Source of the DNA: Cercophora sp. LCS_1
Taxonomy: Eukaryota; Ascomycota; Sordariomycetes; Sordariales; Lasiosphaeriaceae
Direction of reading: 5' to 3'
Assembly (NCBI GenBank): GCA_036250225.1
Contig: JAPZLL010000009.1
Span: 1,054,001 to 1,118,000, forward strand
DNA length: 64,000 bases
Part shown: piece after piece, positions 21,680 to 33,584 of the stretch
How positions within the stretch are numbered: position 1 is the stretch's first letter
Layout: every line of letters starts with the position of its first letter
The notes under the pieces: model-generated
The model's database searches: none
What the model was told of the DNA's origin: nothing
The model's input: only the letters and a program-made list of their open reading frames with translations
Translations under genes and position numbers: made by a program

Positions 21680-22660
21680 TCAGTTGGTAGTCGATTGAGT
21701 ATTGTTGATCTTGAGGAAGGCGGCCATGTCCTTCGCCATATCGACTGAGTACCAGTGTCCTAGTCCGGGGTATGTGTGCCATGTCACGTCGACACCCATC
21801 TTTGTGAGGCAGTCCACGGCCATTTCGCCCAGTTGGAAGGGGACTTTGAGATCGTCTGTTCCATGGCCCATGAATACGGGCGTAGCGAGCGTGACCGGAC
21901 GATTTTTGATGCGTCCATCCAGTTCCAACCTCTCCCTTAGCTCATTTACAGCCGCAACCCCGGCGTCAATATTATCTTCGTCATTGTCCTCTTCATCCCG
22001 CCTCCCAAACACGTCCTCCTCATCCTCCCTTTCAAAAGGATCCCACCCATCCTTCCCTCCCGCCATCGCCTCCTCCATCGCCCCCTCAAAAGGCAACCGT
22101 CCACACATCCCCAAACACCCACCCAATCTCTCCCCATCCCACAGCAACAGCGCAACCAAACTCGCCGCACACCCCTGACTAATCCCGCCAATGTAAACAT
22201 TTCTCCCCCCAACGAGCGCTATCTCCTCCCGAATCAATCCATGCAAGTAAGCTGTTATTTCTTGGAGTCCTTCAACCATGAGCCAGTCTTGGTTTTTGGC
22301 TTCGCGGATATCGGATTCGTCGTCCAGATCCAGGTCCACGTGCCAGCTGTCGAACCATTGGGGGATGACGCTGCGTTTGTAGATTGTTGCGCGGGAGCGG
22401 GGGGCGTGGGGGAGAGTGAATTTAGCTTGGGGGAAAAGGGTGCGGAGGGTTTCGTTTTTGAGGGGATGAGGTGAGGTTTGTGACGGTAGTGAAGATGGAG
22501 ATAGTGGTGATGGCGAGGACGGTTGTGATGAAGGAAAGGGTGTGTCGAGGAGGGGAGCAAGTCTCGAGGGGTTGGAACCGCGGCCGTGGAGTAGGATGAT
22601 GGTTTGGGTGTGGGATTGGGAGAGAGGCGGGATGGTGAGGGTTAGAGGGGGAGGAGGCAT
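21680..22660 (-). CDS. Phospholipase/carboxylesterase-family serine hydrolase
   Basis: Single exon, 326 aa. The fold of acyl-protein thioesterase/carboxylesterase enzymes is indicated by TIILLHGRGSNPSRLAPLL (oxyanion region) near residue 20, the nucleophile elbow YIGGISQGCAASLVALL, the acid block MGHGTDDLKVPFQLG and the histidine block TYPGLGHWYSVDMAKD. The catalytic triad Ser-Asp-His is thus complete. Two low-complexity insertions are unusual: Ser/Pro-rich at about 42-68 and an acidic stretch (EREDEEDVFGRRDEEDNDED) between the Ser and Asp blocks. Such enzymes cleave short or lipid acyl esters; the substrate is unknown. No signal peptide. Convergent with the cerato-platanin gene. Confidence 0.85.
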   Translation of the reverse strand: MPPPPLTLTIPPLSQSHTQTIILLHGRGSNPSRLAPLLDTPFPSSQPSSPSPLSPSSLPSQTSPHPLKNETLRTLFPQAKFTLPHAPRSRATIYKRSVIPQWFDSWHVDLDLDDESDIREAKNQDWLMVEGLQEITAYLHGLIREEIALVGGRNVYIGGISQGCAASLVALLLWDGERLGGCLGMCGRLPFEGAMEEAMAGGKDGWDPFEREDEEDVFGRRDEEDNDEDNIDAGVAAVNELRERLELDGRIKNRPVTLATPVFMGHGTDDLKVPFQLGEMAVDCLTKMGVDVTWHTYPGLGHWYSVDMAKDMAAFLKINNTQSTTN

Positions 22661-22897
22661 TGTTTTTGTTGTTTTGAGACCGATGGCCCCTGACGGAAAA
22701 GGGGCAACACAAGTTGGGAGACTGTCGTCACGCTGATTTGATGCCCTCGTTCAGCTTTGCAGCGGCCGCTTCGCCCTCAATTCCACCCCATACTGAGACT
22801 TCCGTGCATTCACACTTTCACCTCAGAACAAGCTGTTCTCTCGATATTCTCGACTTCAAAGAAACATCAACAGTCCCACCAACTTGGTTGGGGCGGC

Positions 22898-22902
22898 AAA
22901 AA
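22898..22902 (-). terminator. Pol III terminator of tRNA-Tyr
   Basis: TTTTT on the minus strand 4 nt past the end of the mature tRNA sequence, as expected for RNA polymerase III termination. Confidence 0.75.
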
Positions 22903-22906
22903 TGAT

Positions 22907-22994
22907 TCCCCTCGACCGGAATCGAGCCGGTGACCTTTCGGTATATGATTTTGCAATTACAGCCGAACGTGATAGCCAACTACACCACAAGGGG
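22907..22994 (-). tRNA. tRNA-Tyr (GUA) with a 14-nt intron
   Basis: Minus-strand cloverleaf: acceptor stem CCCCTTG/CGAGGGG with discriminator A73, D arm GTGTAGTTGGCTATCAC, anticodon stem TTCGG/CCGAA, T arm ACCGG-CTCGATT-CCGGT. The loop between the anticodon stem halves is 21 nt; taking a canonical intron after position 37 leaves loop CTGTAAA with anticodon GUA and a 14-nt intron TTGCAAAATCATAT. C1:G72 with A73 is the known identity signature of eukaryotic tRNA-Tyr, and intron-bearing tRNA-Tyr is normal in fungi. T54 is replaced by C in the T loop, which is unusual. 88 nt including intron. Confidence 0.9.
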
Positions 22995-23383
22995 TTTTGA
23001 TTTGTTGTTGTGGATTTCGTTGAGTAAAGTTACTGAGAGCGAGGTGGAGATGTGTGTTGCCTGGTGTTGAGTCAAACAAGCCCTGCCCTTGCAGCTGGCA
23101 GCAGGCAGATGAACCTTGCGGACTGCCAAGAGCCGACTTCGCGGGGCTCCCACTAGGGTATCATCCAATCAGATCGGCGCGCTCTGATTAGCCTCAACCT
23201 TATCCGCGCCAGGGGCATCAAGGTTCCTGAGCATACAGCCTTCCACTCTTCAGCATTGTCATCGGCTTCGTCACCGAAAACTTAAGACTTTGTCGTTCGT
23301 TCTGCATCTTGGATCCTGTTCTTCTATATCGCTTTTTGATATCTCTATTGAATTGGATAGGCTACGCGACTAATAACACGAAT
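22995..23383. other. Intergenic; upstream of tRNA and of RNase T2 gene
   Basis: Divergent upstream region. An open frame runs into the RNase T2 gene from 23309 but contains no ATG before 23384. Confidence 0.55.
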
Positions 23384-24413
23384 ATGGCGACGTCATCGCT
23401 GCTGTCGCTGTTTGCCTACGCTGGCGCATTGTTTGGAACCAATCCTAGATCGTCGAGCGATATCAGACCAGCCTACGAACCTCTGAGCGGCGCCCCATCG
23501 TGTCCCCTCGATGGACCGCTGAGCTGTCACAACAGCACGCCGATTGAAGGCTCGTGCTGCTTTGTCCATCCGGGCGGCCGTATGCTCCTGACCCAGTTCT
23601 GGGACCAAGAAGTCCATGCTGGTGGTGCCGAGGAAGACTGGACTCTCCTCGGGCTATGGTACGCGTCCCCAATATCCATTTTGCGCGCATGCGTTGAAAA
23701 GGGGCGACGGGAAACAGCACAGCTAACTGATCCCTTTGAACGGTCCAGGCCCGACCTCTGCGATGGAACATACGACCAGTCCTGCCACATGACGCCCCAC
23801 TTCAGCAACATCACCGAGATCCTTGAGCACCACGGCCAACATGAACTTCTCCAGTTCATGAACCGTTACTGGCTTGCCGCGTCGTAAGCCTCCGTTTTTT
23901 GTTTCCCCTGAAATCCTTCCATGGCTCCCCAGACAACTAATCGCGCCCAGCGGCCCGAATTCTCGCCTGTGGGAGCACGAATACAACAAGCACGCAACCT
24001 GCATCAACACGCTGGCGCCCTCTTGCTACGGTGATATGCACGTCACTGGTGTCGAGGTGGTAGACTACTTCACTCGCGCGTCGGCCCTTTTCCGCACTCT
24101 TGATACCTACTACGCCCTTGAAAAGGCCGGTATTACACCGCACGCGCGCAAGCACTACCCCCTGGTTGACATCCAGAAGGCCCTGGAGAAGTTCAGCGGG
24201 GGCAGGGTCATCCTACGCTGCTCCGGAGGCCGAGGAAACCGGGCTGATGTTTTGCATGAGGCTTGGTACGCCTACTTTGTCAAGGGGAGCTTGCAAACGG
24301 GCGACTTTGTGCCGGCACAGGACGTCGGCTGGAAGGGTGACGCCAGCAACTGCGCGCCTTGGGTGCGATACCTACCCAAGAGGAAACATGGTGGTACCGA
24401 GGAAGACTTGTGA
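23384..24413 (+). CDS. RNase T2-family secreted protein with altered active site
   Basis: Exons 23384-23658, 23749-23883 and 23951-24413 give 290 aa. Introns are 90 nt (GCTAACT branch) and 67 nt. An N-terminal signal peptide is likely (ATSSLLSLFAYAGALFG). RNase T2 hallmarks are the Cys-rich N-terminal part (PSCPLDGPLSCHN, SCCFVHPGG), the CAS I block WTLLGLWPDLCDGTYDQSC, the CAS II block LWEHEYNKHATC with His146, Glu147, Lys150 and His151, and a Cys near the end (SNCAPWVRYL). In active enzymes CAS I reads W-T-[IV]-H-G-L-W and its His is catalytic; here that residue is Leu89 (CTC). So the fold is present but transphosphorylation may be lost or changed. Intron 1 has 3n length and no stop. ATG 23384 is the first in frame. 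Confidence 0.88.
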
Positions 24414-24881
24414 TGGCATGAGGGGGTTCGGATCTCGGCAAGGGGCACACACTTTTGCATTGGGTTTGGCGTTGATGGGGGCATTTTGTAAATTTCCTGG
24501 GGGCGGGGAATGAAGGGCTTGCATACAGGTTGGCAACGGTCATACGAATCACATGTTGGGCTTTGGCCTCTCATCTCTTTCCTTCACCGTTGTGTCGCCG
24601 CGAGCGTGGTGGGCCTTGGACATTGGGAAACGGACGATACCGGAGATGGTGTTACGGGCAGCATGTGTTGTTCTCTCTGTCCCTGTCTCGGGTCGGTTGT
24701 GATCCCGTGTTGTGCGCGCGCTTCGGAACGCTCCCGGGAGCACAGTGCCTCTCTACGACGTTGGTTGAAAACGCAACCTGACGAATGGCCCTGAGGGATT
24801 TCCGCAACTGCCGGTCAAGGCTGGGAAAGGACCGACTTGAATGACCTCCGCGCAGCGGTGCAAGTGGGCGGAGAACCTTAC

Positions 24882-24909
24882 AGGGCCAGGGCCAGGGCCA
24901 GGGCCAGGG
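24882..24909. repeat. Hexamer tandem repeat (AGGGCC), about 4.5 copies
   Basis: CAGGGC units repeated without change. Confidence 0.9.
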
Positions 24910-25250
24910 AACAGTTTGGTGATGAGGAGTCCTGTCCGTTAGATATGCATTGCCGCTCCGAGCTCTCCCCCGGATTCTTCTCTTGGTCCTGGGAGTTGGC
25001 TTCGGCTCGGACCCCGCAAAGCATCAGCACCCCAGTTGAAAGTGGACCGACGATACACCAGACTGTTGCAGCCCAGGCTGATGACCTGCATGAGAATCCG
25101 GAGCGAGATGCTCGATTCTAACAATCAAGTCTCCTGCTCGAAACCTTCGGCCCGATCGGTCAATCCACGCTAACCGGTCACGTCCACGTCTACGTCTCGC
25201 ACCAGGATTTGTGTATCTAACGGATGCCAAGGAACCATGGCAAATGCGGG

Positions 25251-25283
25251 GAGACAGAGAGAGAAAGAGAGAGAGAGAGAGGA
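25251..25283. repeat. GA microsatellite
   Basis: GAGACAGAGAGAGAAAGAG followed by uninterrupted GA units. Confidence 0.9.
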
Positions 25284-28236
25284 GGGCATGGTACGGTACG
25301 CAGTGACTTGTTGCTGTTGTCGTCAGACACGCACACGTCGGCTTTACTATTCTGCCAATGATGAGTTCGCTTGTCCCGTTTTGGCACTCTTCTGACGGGT
25401 TTCGCGGGGAAAGGATGGAAACGAGGGCATGCGCGGGCCTCACGCATGGCGTCAAAGTGCAAAGCCAGAAGCAGGCTGCTGTGCCGAAGCGAAGGCGACG
25501 GGCTGACTGCCTGCCATACCCCGCAATCGCCCGTCCGGGGAAGCGCCAAAATGCCCAGTCAGGGGAGAATCACGTTCCTTGTGCATGCGCAACAACATTA
25601 CTTTTGGGCGATAAGAAAAGCGATGACGCTCTGTCGCTCGCTCGGAGACTCGGGGTTCTTGTTTTGTCAGGTTTTATGAGCGATGACCGACGACCAACGG
25701 CAACGAGTGGATTCACCGTTCACCGTTCACTGCCCAAAGTCCGATGGCCACCACGCCACGGTTCGGCTTTGTGTTTTGTCGTCACTGAAGGGGCTTGTGC
25801 AATGTGGCGTCGCAAGGCTGACGAACTGGAGTTGGAGTTGGAGGTGGAGCTGGCGCGCGGTGAGGTGGGGGGTGGCCAAGACACGCGCCGTTGCATTGAC
25901 GGGAGCTGAGATGGATGCAATCGATCAGGTTCACGTTCAGATTGAGATAATCGAATCGACCTTTCCATTCCGCGCGGTGTGCCAAATGTCTGAGATTGGG
26001 GTGCGCTTCCCGCATAGCAACAACCGATTTTTGAAGGCCTGGAAGCTTGTTCCAGTGACGGGAATGCCAATTATTTTGAGGGCGAAAAATGAAGCCTGCG
26101 AGGAGTGGGAAAAGCCCCAGCCTTTTCGGTCCGACTGGAGAGACGAGGGGGACTGAGACAGGCGTGGCGTCCATTGGTGGCCCCTGGTGCACTCCGCATA
26201 CCAGCTGGCGTTCAACGTTGACAAATCTGGATGGCCTCCGTTATGCTGCCTCACCCTCCCGCCCCTCTCCCTTTTCAGCGGCAAAACGGTGCGCTTCTAG
26301 TGTCTGTGATGCCTGTGACGATTGCCTGCTGGCTGCTAGTGTACGAGATCCACGCTTGTCCGCGTGCAAAGGACCGCGCTGTGGCACTTTGTGATGTTTG
26401 AAGTGTTGTTTTGGCAGTGAACTCCCGAAAGTAGCCATGTCAATGCCAATCTTGAGCTTTATTTAGTTCTCATGTTCCCAACTGGTTTGACCCGTCATCG
26501 TGGATCGATCGGTTCACGGGTCTGGAAAGTCAATTGCAAGGGGAGCATCAGATCAGAGACAGCAAATCCGGGGATCCTGACCCTCCCGCCGCGCTGCCGC
26601 GCTGCGCCCCATCCACAGCATCGTGGTGGCTCGTGTGGGTGATTGTTGCTGAGCTAAGCCCGTTCAGCTTCGCTCGAAGAGGGCGGGAATGTCCGGCGCA
26701 TGACACTGGGGAATGGTTCGTCTGGCCAGTGTCTGGACAAAAGACACAGTCGAGATGATGGAGACAGCAATATTCAGGAACAACTAAGGTTTCAGCCGAT
26801 GTTTGTTTGGTTCCTGAGATGAACGGGGAGGTTGCCGGCAACTTGGAAAGGGTGTCGCATGAACAAATTTGAAGGTTGGAGATTGCTGGTTGGAGAGCGG
26901 AAGGACGCGCCGTGGAGGCACTGTGCAATGCAAGCAGGTTTAGTGTGGTATAAAACAGTATAATTTTGTGTCGTTGGCCATTTGATTGGTCTGCCGACGC
27001 CGTTCTCTCGGGCGAGTCCCGTTGCTGCGTGCAAGGAGGTCCCCAGTCGGGCATCTGGAATAACGGTCCAGAAAGCCTGCGCCGTTTTGTTTTCAATGTC
27101 TGCATTTCGAGACTCGACATTGCTCGAGGCAACATTGAATGGAATAACCTCGACGTTGAGCACCAAGACATGGGCGGCTGTCTAGCGAGCCCATTCATTT
27201 GGTCGAAACCAATAACCCATTGCTTTTGCTCCCAACATGGACGTTGACCGTTTCCTTTGAGCCTCAGCGGCCAGCTTCCACCATCAGCGGCCAGAGCCGC
27301 GCTTCTTTCTTTTTCCTGTCGATCTTTCCCAAACACCTGAATGCCCAGAGCGCAGTTGATAACAACACTTGGTCACCACCGCTTTTCCCAAGACCACACT
27401 ATCCGTAAAGAGGAGATGAAGCGTGGGATGATCTCGCAAGGGACGTCGCAAAAAGCACAGTTTGTTACTCAGCCCGCTTCGTCCGCTGAGAGACACAGAG
27501 CTGGAAGATTAGATCTCGGGCGATGGAATGCAGCGGCAGCGCTGGGAGGTCCAGATCGCCTCGTTGCCCTCGGGGAGAAGTCGCACGCTTCCAGGGGGCG
27601 GTTAGCTCGCAGCCGTCGTCGCTTGTCGTGAGTGGGCGACAAAGGCTTGCTGGAAACGGGCAGCCAAGAATCCCCACCCTCATCTCGAGCTCCGTTTCTC
27701 GTTTTCCTCGATGCACCACCCTGGTCCGACTGCCCGTTCAGAGCATGCATGTCAGCGCTCCGTTCTCCTCATTTCCCTGCCAGTCCCCGTCCTCCCGTCC
27801 CAAGTCGATCCTCCCCTTCACTGCGACCTTTTCCTCTTCCCGCCGCAACTCCCGCCTGTCTATCGTCGACACCACACTCACTCGGCAGAAGAGAATCACG
27901 ACGCAGTTCAACAACATCAATCTGGGCATCGATTCACTCGATCCGCCGACTTTCTGCCGTTCCTTGGACAATTTGCGACCGATCCAAACTAGATTTCCCC
28001 TGCGACTGTCGAGCACCCACATTAACTGGGTGTGACGGGCCGATTGACCCCAGACTGGCGAGCAATTGAGTTTCTGGAGTCCCCACGATTTGCATCGTCG
28101 CCTAGGCCCAGTACCGACCGCTTGGGAATCGTCTAAGACGTCTCGAATGTTGGCGTCGTGAGTTAGGTTCACCGTCGTCGCGCCACCGAATTGAAGGGTT
28201 CGGACCGTCGCGGCTCTGGTCGCGATCACTACCACC

Positions 28237-30436
28237 ATGACGACCGCCGTCAAGCGGGCGTGCGACGCCTGCCATCGCCGAAAGGTCAAATGCGACGGAA
28301 TCAATCCGTGTCGGAATTGCTCGGCCTCGCAGCTGTCATGCACATACAATGCGATCCCACAGAAGAAGGGACCCAAGGGTTCTAGGGCCAAGGTTATCAA
28401 CGAACTCAAGGAAAAAGAGCGACAGACGAGTCTTTCGGCCAAGGTGCAAAGCCGTATGAATGGGATCAATGCGCCTGTCAGCCCGAGTCTGGCGCCTACG
28501 CCTGGTCTCATGACGAACGAGATGGTCAAGGGCTGTCTTGAGTTCTTCTTCGCTCACATGTATCCGACGATGCCAATCCTGCACCGCCAGCGCTTGGAGC
28601 AACAGGCGCATTTTATGGACCAAAACCTCGACACGTATTGCCTCCTCACATCATTATGCGCCTTTACCCTTCTCCAACCCGGGATGACTGTCCCAGGCAC
28701 CGACCCATTCAGCTTCGATGCGATGCCGGGTACAAACATTGTGACGAGCACTCTACTGTTGGAAGAAACTCTCCGGGTTCGGAAAGGCTACGACTATCTC
28801 GCTTCTCCCTCGCTCAACAGCCTCTGCACGAGCTACTTTTTGTTCGGATGCCACTACGCTCTTGAACTCCACGATAAAGCCTGGTTCCACCTCCGCGAGG
28901 CGACAACCTTGATCCATATGTCGGGAATGAACGTGGAAACCACATACGCCCAATTCGATAGCACCGAGTCGTCCAGGCGCAGGAGGTTGTATTGGCTGTT
29001 GTTTGTCATGGAACGGTACGTCTGTAGTGTTCCGTTCAAGTGAGGCTGAACTAATGATCTCGCTTTTTAGAGTCTACGCCTTGCAGCGTGGCCGCCCTCT
29101 GACATTGCAGGCCCACATCCAGCTTCCTACTCTCAATGACGACCCGACAGAGCATGCTCCGCACCAGCTGGCCAATTTCATCAACCTTGTGAATGTCTTC
29201 CGTCCCTTCGACGACTCTCTCGTCTCTCTCTGGAGCAAAACCAAAGCTTCCAGCTCGCCTGAGTTTCTGTCGGCCCTGCAGAAGCAACTCCAGGAGGTCC
29301 TGCCGCCTTATCTCAACGATGCTCACACTCAAATGGCGGAGCTTCAGGTCAACCAGCAATACCTCAAGAACACCATGTGGCAACTCACCGCCGCAAACCC
29401 TGGCGAGAACGAGTTTGGTCTTCCTCCTTACCCCTCACCTGTGGATATTGGCCGTGATCTGCTTCCGATGGTTTCCCACTTCCCAGGCAATCTTGGCTTG
29501 ACCGGTCTCCGTCTGGTTGAAAAGCTGCTCGCTGTCTCATTCTCGGCGACCGAGGCCCTCTCGATGCAGCCCACCACTCGCACCCCCTTCACTGTGGGTC
29601 CGCGGGAGCATCTCCACCAAATTCTCAACGTTGCCACTACTCTGCGCTATGGCGAACAGCGATTCCTACCCCTCTTGCTCTGCAAGGTGCAAGATGCCCT
29701 CCCACTGCTGGCTAGCCCGATTCTCCAAAATGCGCCGGAGAGCGCAATTCCTTGCGATATCGATATCTTCGATGGGTTTGGAAACGCCGGCATGGCGCAG
29801 CCTTCGTGCTTTCCCACCGAGGAATACGACACCAAGTTCTCGGTCGCGCGCATGGATGGTATGAGTGCTGATTCCGGAAGCCCGGGTGGAGGGCCGAGTA
29901 GCCACGACATGAACTCACCGTTCACAAGCTCGCCTCCGATCATGTCCCCAAGTGTCGACATGTCGCACAACATGCAGCAAGACTTCACCACCATGCCCGA
30001 GATGGTGATGAGTCCAATGAGCCATGCTCCGCCCGCATCACTTGGATCATCAGGAGGGCTGAGTAGCCAATCGCCACCACACTCGCAACAAGCGCCAGTG
30101 TCCCCATTCACTAGCTTGAACCCACAAATGCAGGGGCTGAACATGGCCAACCTCAATCCACCTCATCCTCCCCCCAATATAGGTCTCTCGTCTCCTGTCC
30201 ACCATAACCCAGGGATAGGGAGTAACATGGGGAATGGGTTAGGCCAACCAGTCGGGGCCAATGGGTTGATGGCAAGACCTCAACCTCCTCAACGCGCAAA
30301 CAGCTACGCGATGGGAGGACCGCAAATTCGGACAGTCGCAGATTTCCATGCCCTTCAGCGAGTCAACTCAGACATGTCGTCAATGGGCACCCTCGGGATG
30401 GCTCGAGAATTGGACTTCAACACTCTACCCCGGTAG
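28237..30436 (+). CDS. Zn2Cys6 transcription factor with fungal-specific regulator domain
   Basis: Exons 28237-29015 and 29071-30436 give 714 aa; the 55-nt intron splits an Arg codon and has GTACGT and TTTTTAG ends. The binuclear zinc cluster lies at residues 9-35 with spacing C-X2-C-X6-C-X5-C-X2-C-X6-C (CDACHRRKVKCDGINPCRNC), followed by a basic linker KKGPKGSRAKV. The middle homology region (about 85-400) includes LRVRKGYDYLASPSLNSLC and SSRRRRLYWLLFVMER, typical of the fungal-specific TF domain. Residues beyond about 540 are rich in Met, Pro, Ser and Gln and may form an activation region. From recall, the cluster and GPKGSRAK linker resemble AmyR/COL-26-type regulators of starch and maltose use; this is not certain. 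Nuclear, sequence-specific activator or repressor. Confidence 0.92.
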
Positions 30437-31137
30437 CAATGAGAAACAGGTTGGCGGGAGACGGCCACGACCTACCGTCGGTGATCAATGACCCAATGGT
30501 CATGAATCAATGACATAACACCCTGCTCTCACCCATCATTATCCTGCTTAAAAATCGTCGGGATATTGCCCCTCATTCTGTTTCCTTTGTTGTATAGGGC
30601 AGACCTGCAAGCAGGTTGTCCATCATCTGATTTAATCCAAAGCACTTTGTCATCTGTGGTGTTTTTTTGCGTTTGGGGAGGTAGTGTACAGCAGCAAAAT
30701 GATTGATGAACGTTTTTATTTCGAGGTGGAAAAAGCAACAAATTGGAAAGTGCTCCCCACACACGACGTGGGTACCTCTCATATGTCCCGGTAACAAGGC
30801 GTTTTAGTCATGTTGGAATTCGGGCCGGCTGCTGTGTGGATTCAGTTAGGTGACTGGTCGTTAGGTTAACTGGGCATAATCGCGGTGGTCTTTTCTCAGG
30901 GGGTTGAGGGGTTGCTATCTCTTTGACGTGAGAAAGCATGGAGAAATGGAGTTGAGTTGGGATGGAGAAGAATGTGTTTGCAGTTGGCTAGTTGGAAGCA
31001 TGACAGCGTTGACATTGTGGGAGTGGGAGGGAAAGAACTGGGGGATTATGGGCAAGGTTGTCTGCTTCGTCTGTGATATACTACTCTTAGATTTTATTTA
31101 GCGAATCTTTTCTGACCTGATGAGTTCAATTGGCTCT

Positions 31138-31167
31138 GGTGCCTGGCGCCTGGTGCCTGGTGCCTGC
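31138..31167. repeat. Heptamer tandem repeat (GTGCCTG), about 4 copies
   Basis: GTGCCTG/GCGCCTG units, one copy with T to C. Confidence 0.85.
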
Positions 31168-31738
31168 GTTTGATGGTATTCTTTTTTGAAGCTGCTCAGC
31201 TCAGCTTTGGTTTATGCTAATATCGCCATCACCACTAACTTCTCGGTAGTTGTGTGGGCTTCATACCCCAGTGACGGATAATAGCTTTGTCGAAAGATTT
31301 GAGTCCTGTTTCGACAAGTCGTTGCTGACCGGGTGGACAGCCGTGAGTTATAATTAGAACCGGGACGATCTTTTGGTCCCTACCTACTGTAGCCTTGCTG
31401 CACTGCGGTGATCTCATCTCGCGATGCTCCGTATGCACTGCACTCACTCGGCATCGGCACCCGGGTCAGATTATCGCCCGGTGCACCGATCGACAACCGA
31501 CACAGCCCGCTTTCTCGGATTCGAAGCCCGGCGTGTCAGCAACAATCTTCGATATTGTTGTGTGTAACGACGTCAGCATGCAATGTAGAGCCCGGGTGCG
31601 GTTTCAGATTAAACTACGAGAGAGGTGCAAACATTTCGGGTATCCGTGGGGGAATCGGTTACTTGGAGGTTGTGTGTTTGTGGTTTGTTTGGTCTGTATT
31701 GTTTGCTCAACCGGTTTGACGGGAGATACCTCGGCCGA

Positions 31739-31772
31739 GAACATGAACATGAACATGAACATGAACATGAAC
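31739..31772. repeat. Hexamer tandem repeat (AACATG), 5-6 copies
   Basis: Perfect copies; in one frame this reads as alternating Met-Asn, but the frame has no gene features. Confidence 0.9.
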
Positions 31773-31880
31773 GGAACGGGAGGGAGGATGGTTGCATGTG
31801 ATGTTTTGTTTGCTCTTGATCCTGTTGAACATGTGTGCGGGGTCCCGCCATCGACTTGATGGCAGGGGGGCATGAACAAG

Positions 31881-31896
31881 GGGGGGGGGGGGGGGG
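31881..31896. repeat. G homopolymer, 16 nt
   Basis: G16 flanked by CAAG and CCTTG. Confidence 0.85.
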
Positions 31897-33584
31897 CCTT
31901 GAAGTGTTGAACTTGGAGAACTGGAAGTCACCTATGCTATGGACGTTCATCAGCCCCCAATCAAGCGATAAGATGTTTGAGTATATGGTGCTTTAGGAAG
32001 AGCTGATGTCGTGCATTGTTTTGTTGATTGCCTTCGGCCCCCTTCCTGGACCTGAGTTTGTTTTTAGGGTTCAACAGATTAAAATCGTGGCGGTAGCCGA
32101 CCGGGTCGGGTAGGGCCAGGCGAGGCGAGTTCAACGGCGTGTCAGACGGGAGCATGGATGTTGATCTGGGGTTCGGATTCGGATTCTTCCTGTGTGGTTA
32201 GCAGAGCGAGTTTTGTTGCAGCAGCTAGCCGATTAGCTAGACGCAGGAGGAAATGAGGTATACGCGGACAGTTTGGTTTGGCTTGGTTTCCGTGCGTGGG
32301 TAGGGGTTCCATTCAACAAAGCGACGGGGCCCGAATGGGATCACCACTGGACCAGGAAAAGAAGGTAAAACTGGGCTTTGGCCTGCGGGATCGGACGGGA
32401 TGAACTAGTTTGATGATACGGCTATACAATCTAAGCAAGCCCGTCGTTTGAGCCATTGACGATGTTCCCACTTGGATAGAGCGGCAAGCTCATTTTAACC
32501 TCTTTAAACTCGACTTGGCGCTGACGTCCAGCGTTGCATTGACACTGGAATTAGAAGATGTGCAGCCGGCTAGTCTGGTCTGTCTGTGAGACCTCTTCAA
32601 CCTGCATCCGCGATGCCTCTTCAGCTCTCTTGAAACATGAGGTCTTCAGCTGGCTTGATTGCGCGGCGGAAACGTGCAAACCGCCTCGGGCCATGTGCTC
32701 AAAGATGCGGTGTATTCCAGTGAGGGGTAAAGCAGGCCTGGGATGGTCAGGAGCGGGCAAGCTGCGAATCGACGGGATGTCGGGCTGATGTCGAGGGTGC
32801 CACGGGCCACAACATGGCCAGTTGCAGTTAGAATTCGCGAGAGGGAGGGCGAATCAGCGGCCCGGACAGTCGGGTTCCCTGTTTCCCGCGTGCACGCCAC
32901 CGCTTTCCGCCGCGCTTGTTCGCTCGTTTCAAATGTCACAGCCAACGGCGCGGCCGCATCGCTGCACGAAGCGACGTACCCCCCTCTGTGGCACGCCCAA
33001 TTACCAGATACTAACTCCTCCTCTTCTGGCTGCAGCTGCACTCTGCATGGGCGAGCAGCGCATGGGGGCTGGGCCGGCTGGCCTGGGGTCTGGGTCTCCT
33101 CATCCCTGCTCATCTTTCATCCTTCCCTCACCCACACCCCTGCTGACATCAATATCCAGATGTGAATTTTTGGAGGACTGAGCATCAAGACAGAGTTTTG
33201 CCGGCTTCGAGCCATCGGCCATGATGACTTTGAACGGCTTACCGGCGTCGGTGGTCGCAAGTCGGCGCTCCGGCTCTTGAGGCCCTCAGCCTTGGAGTCT
33301 GAGGGTGAGAGGGGACGTATAAATATGACAGGACAGAACGCTGTTGTCAGCGAGATCCCAATGCTGAGGAACACGACATCACGCGCTATTTCCAGGATTC
33401 GCTAAGCTCACATTCAACTACTGCCCCTTTGAGCACTTTTGCCCTTTTGCTCGACAGCCCGCACCTGCCTACCCAGGACAGACACCCCAGACGTTGCTTG
33501 CAGCCCCACCCTCCCTCCCGGCTCGCGCCTACCGCTTTCCAACAAAGACGCTCTTATACATATATCCCGTCTCTCTCCACCAAA

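Larger units (their letters stand above)
24414..28236. other. Gene desert upstream of the Zn2Cys6 regulator
   Basis: 3.8 kb without a convincing gene. It holds a hexamer repeat (24882-24909) and a GA-rich microsatellite (25251-25283). Open frames overlap on both strands and lack motifs. Probably the regulator's long 5' region. Confidence 0.5.
30437..33584. other. Gene-free stretch with simple repeats
   Basis: 3.1 kb with only simple repeats: a heptamer (31138-31167), a hexamer (31739-31772) and a 16-nt G-run (31881-31896). TATA-like sequences before 33,570 probably serve the next gene. Confidence 0.5.

Noticed and set aside
31604..31950. Met-Phe and Pro-rich frames over the AACATG repeat
   Set aside because: They arise from the hexamer repeat and G-run and show no other coding sign.
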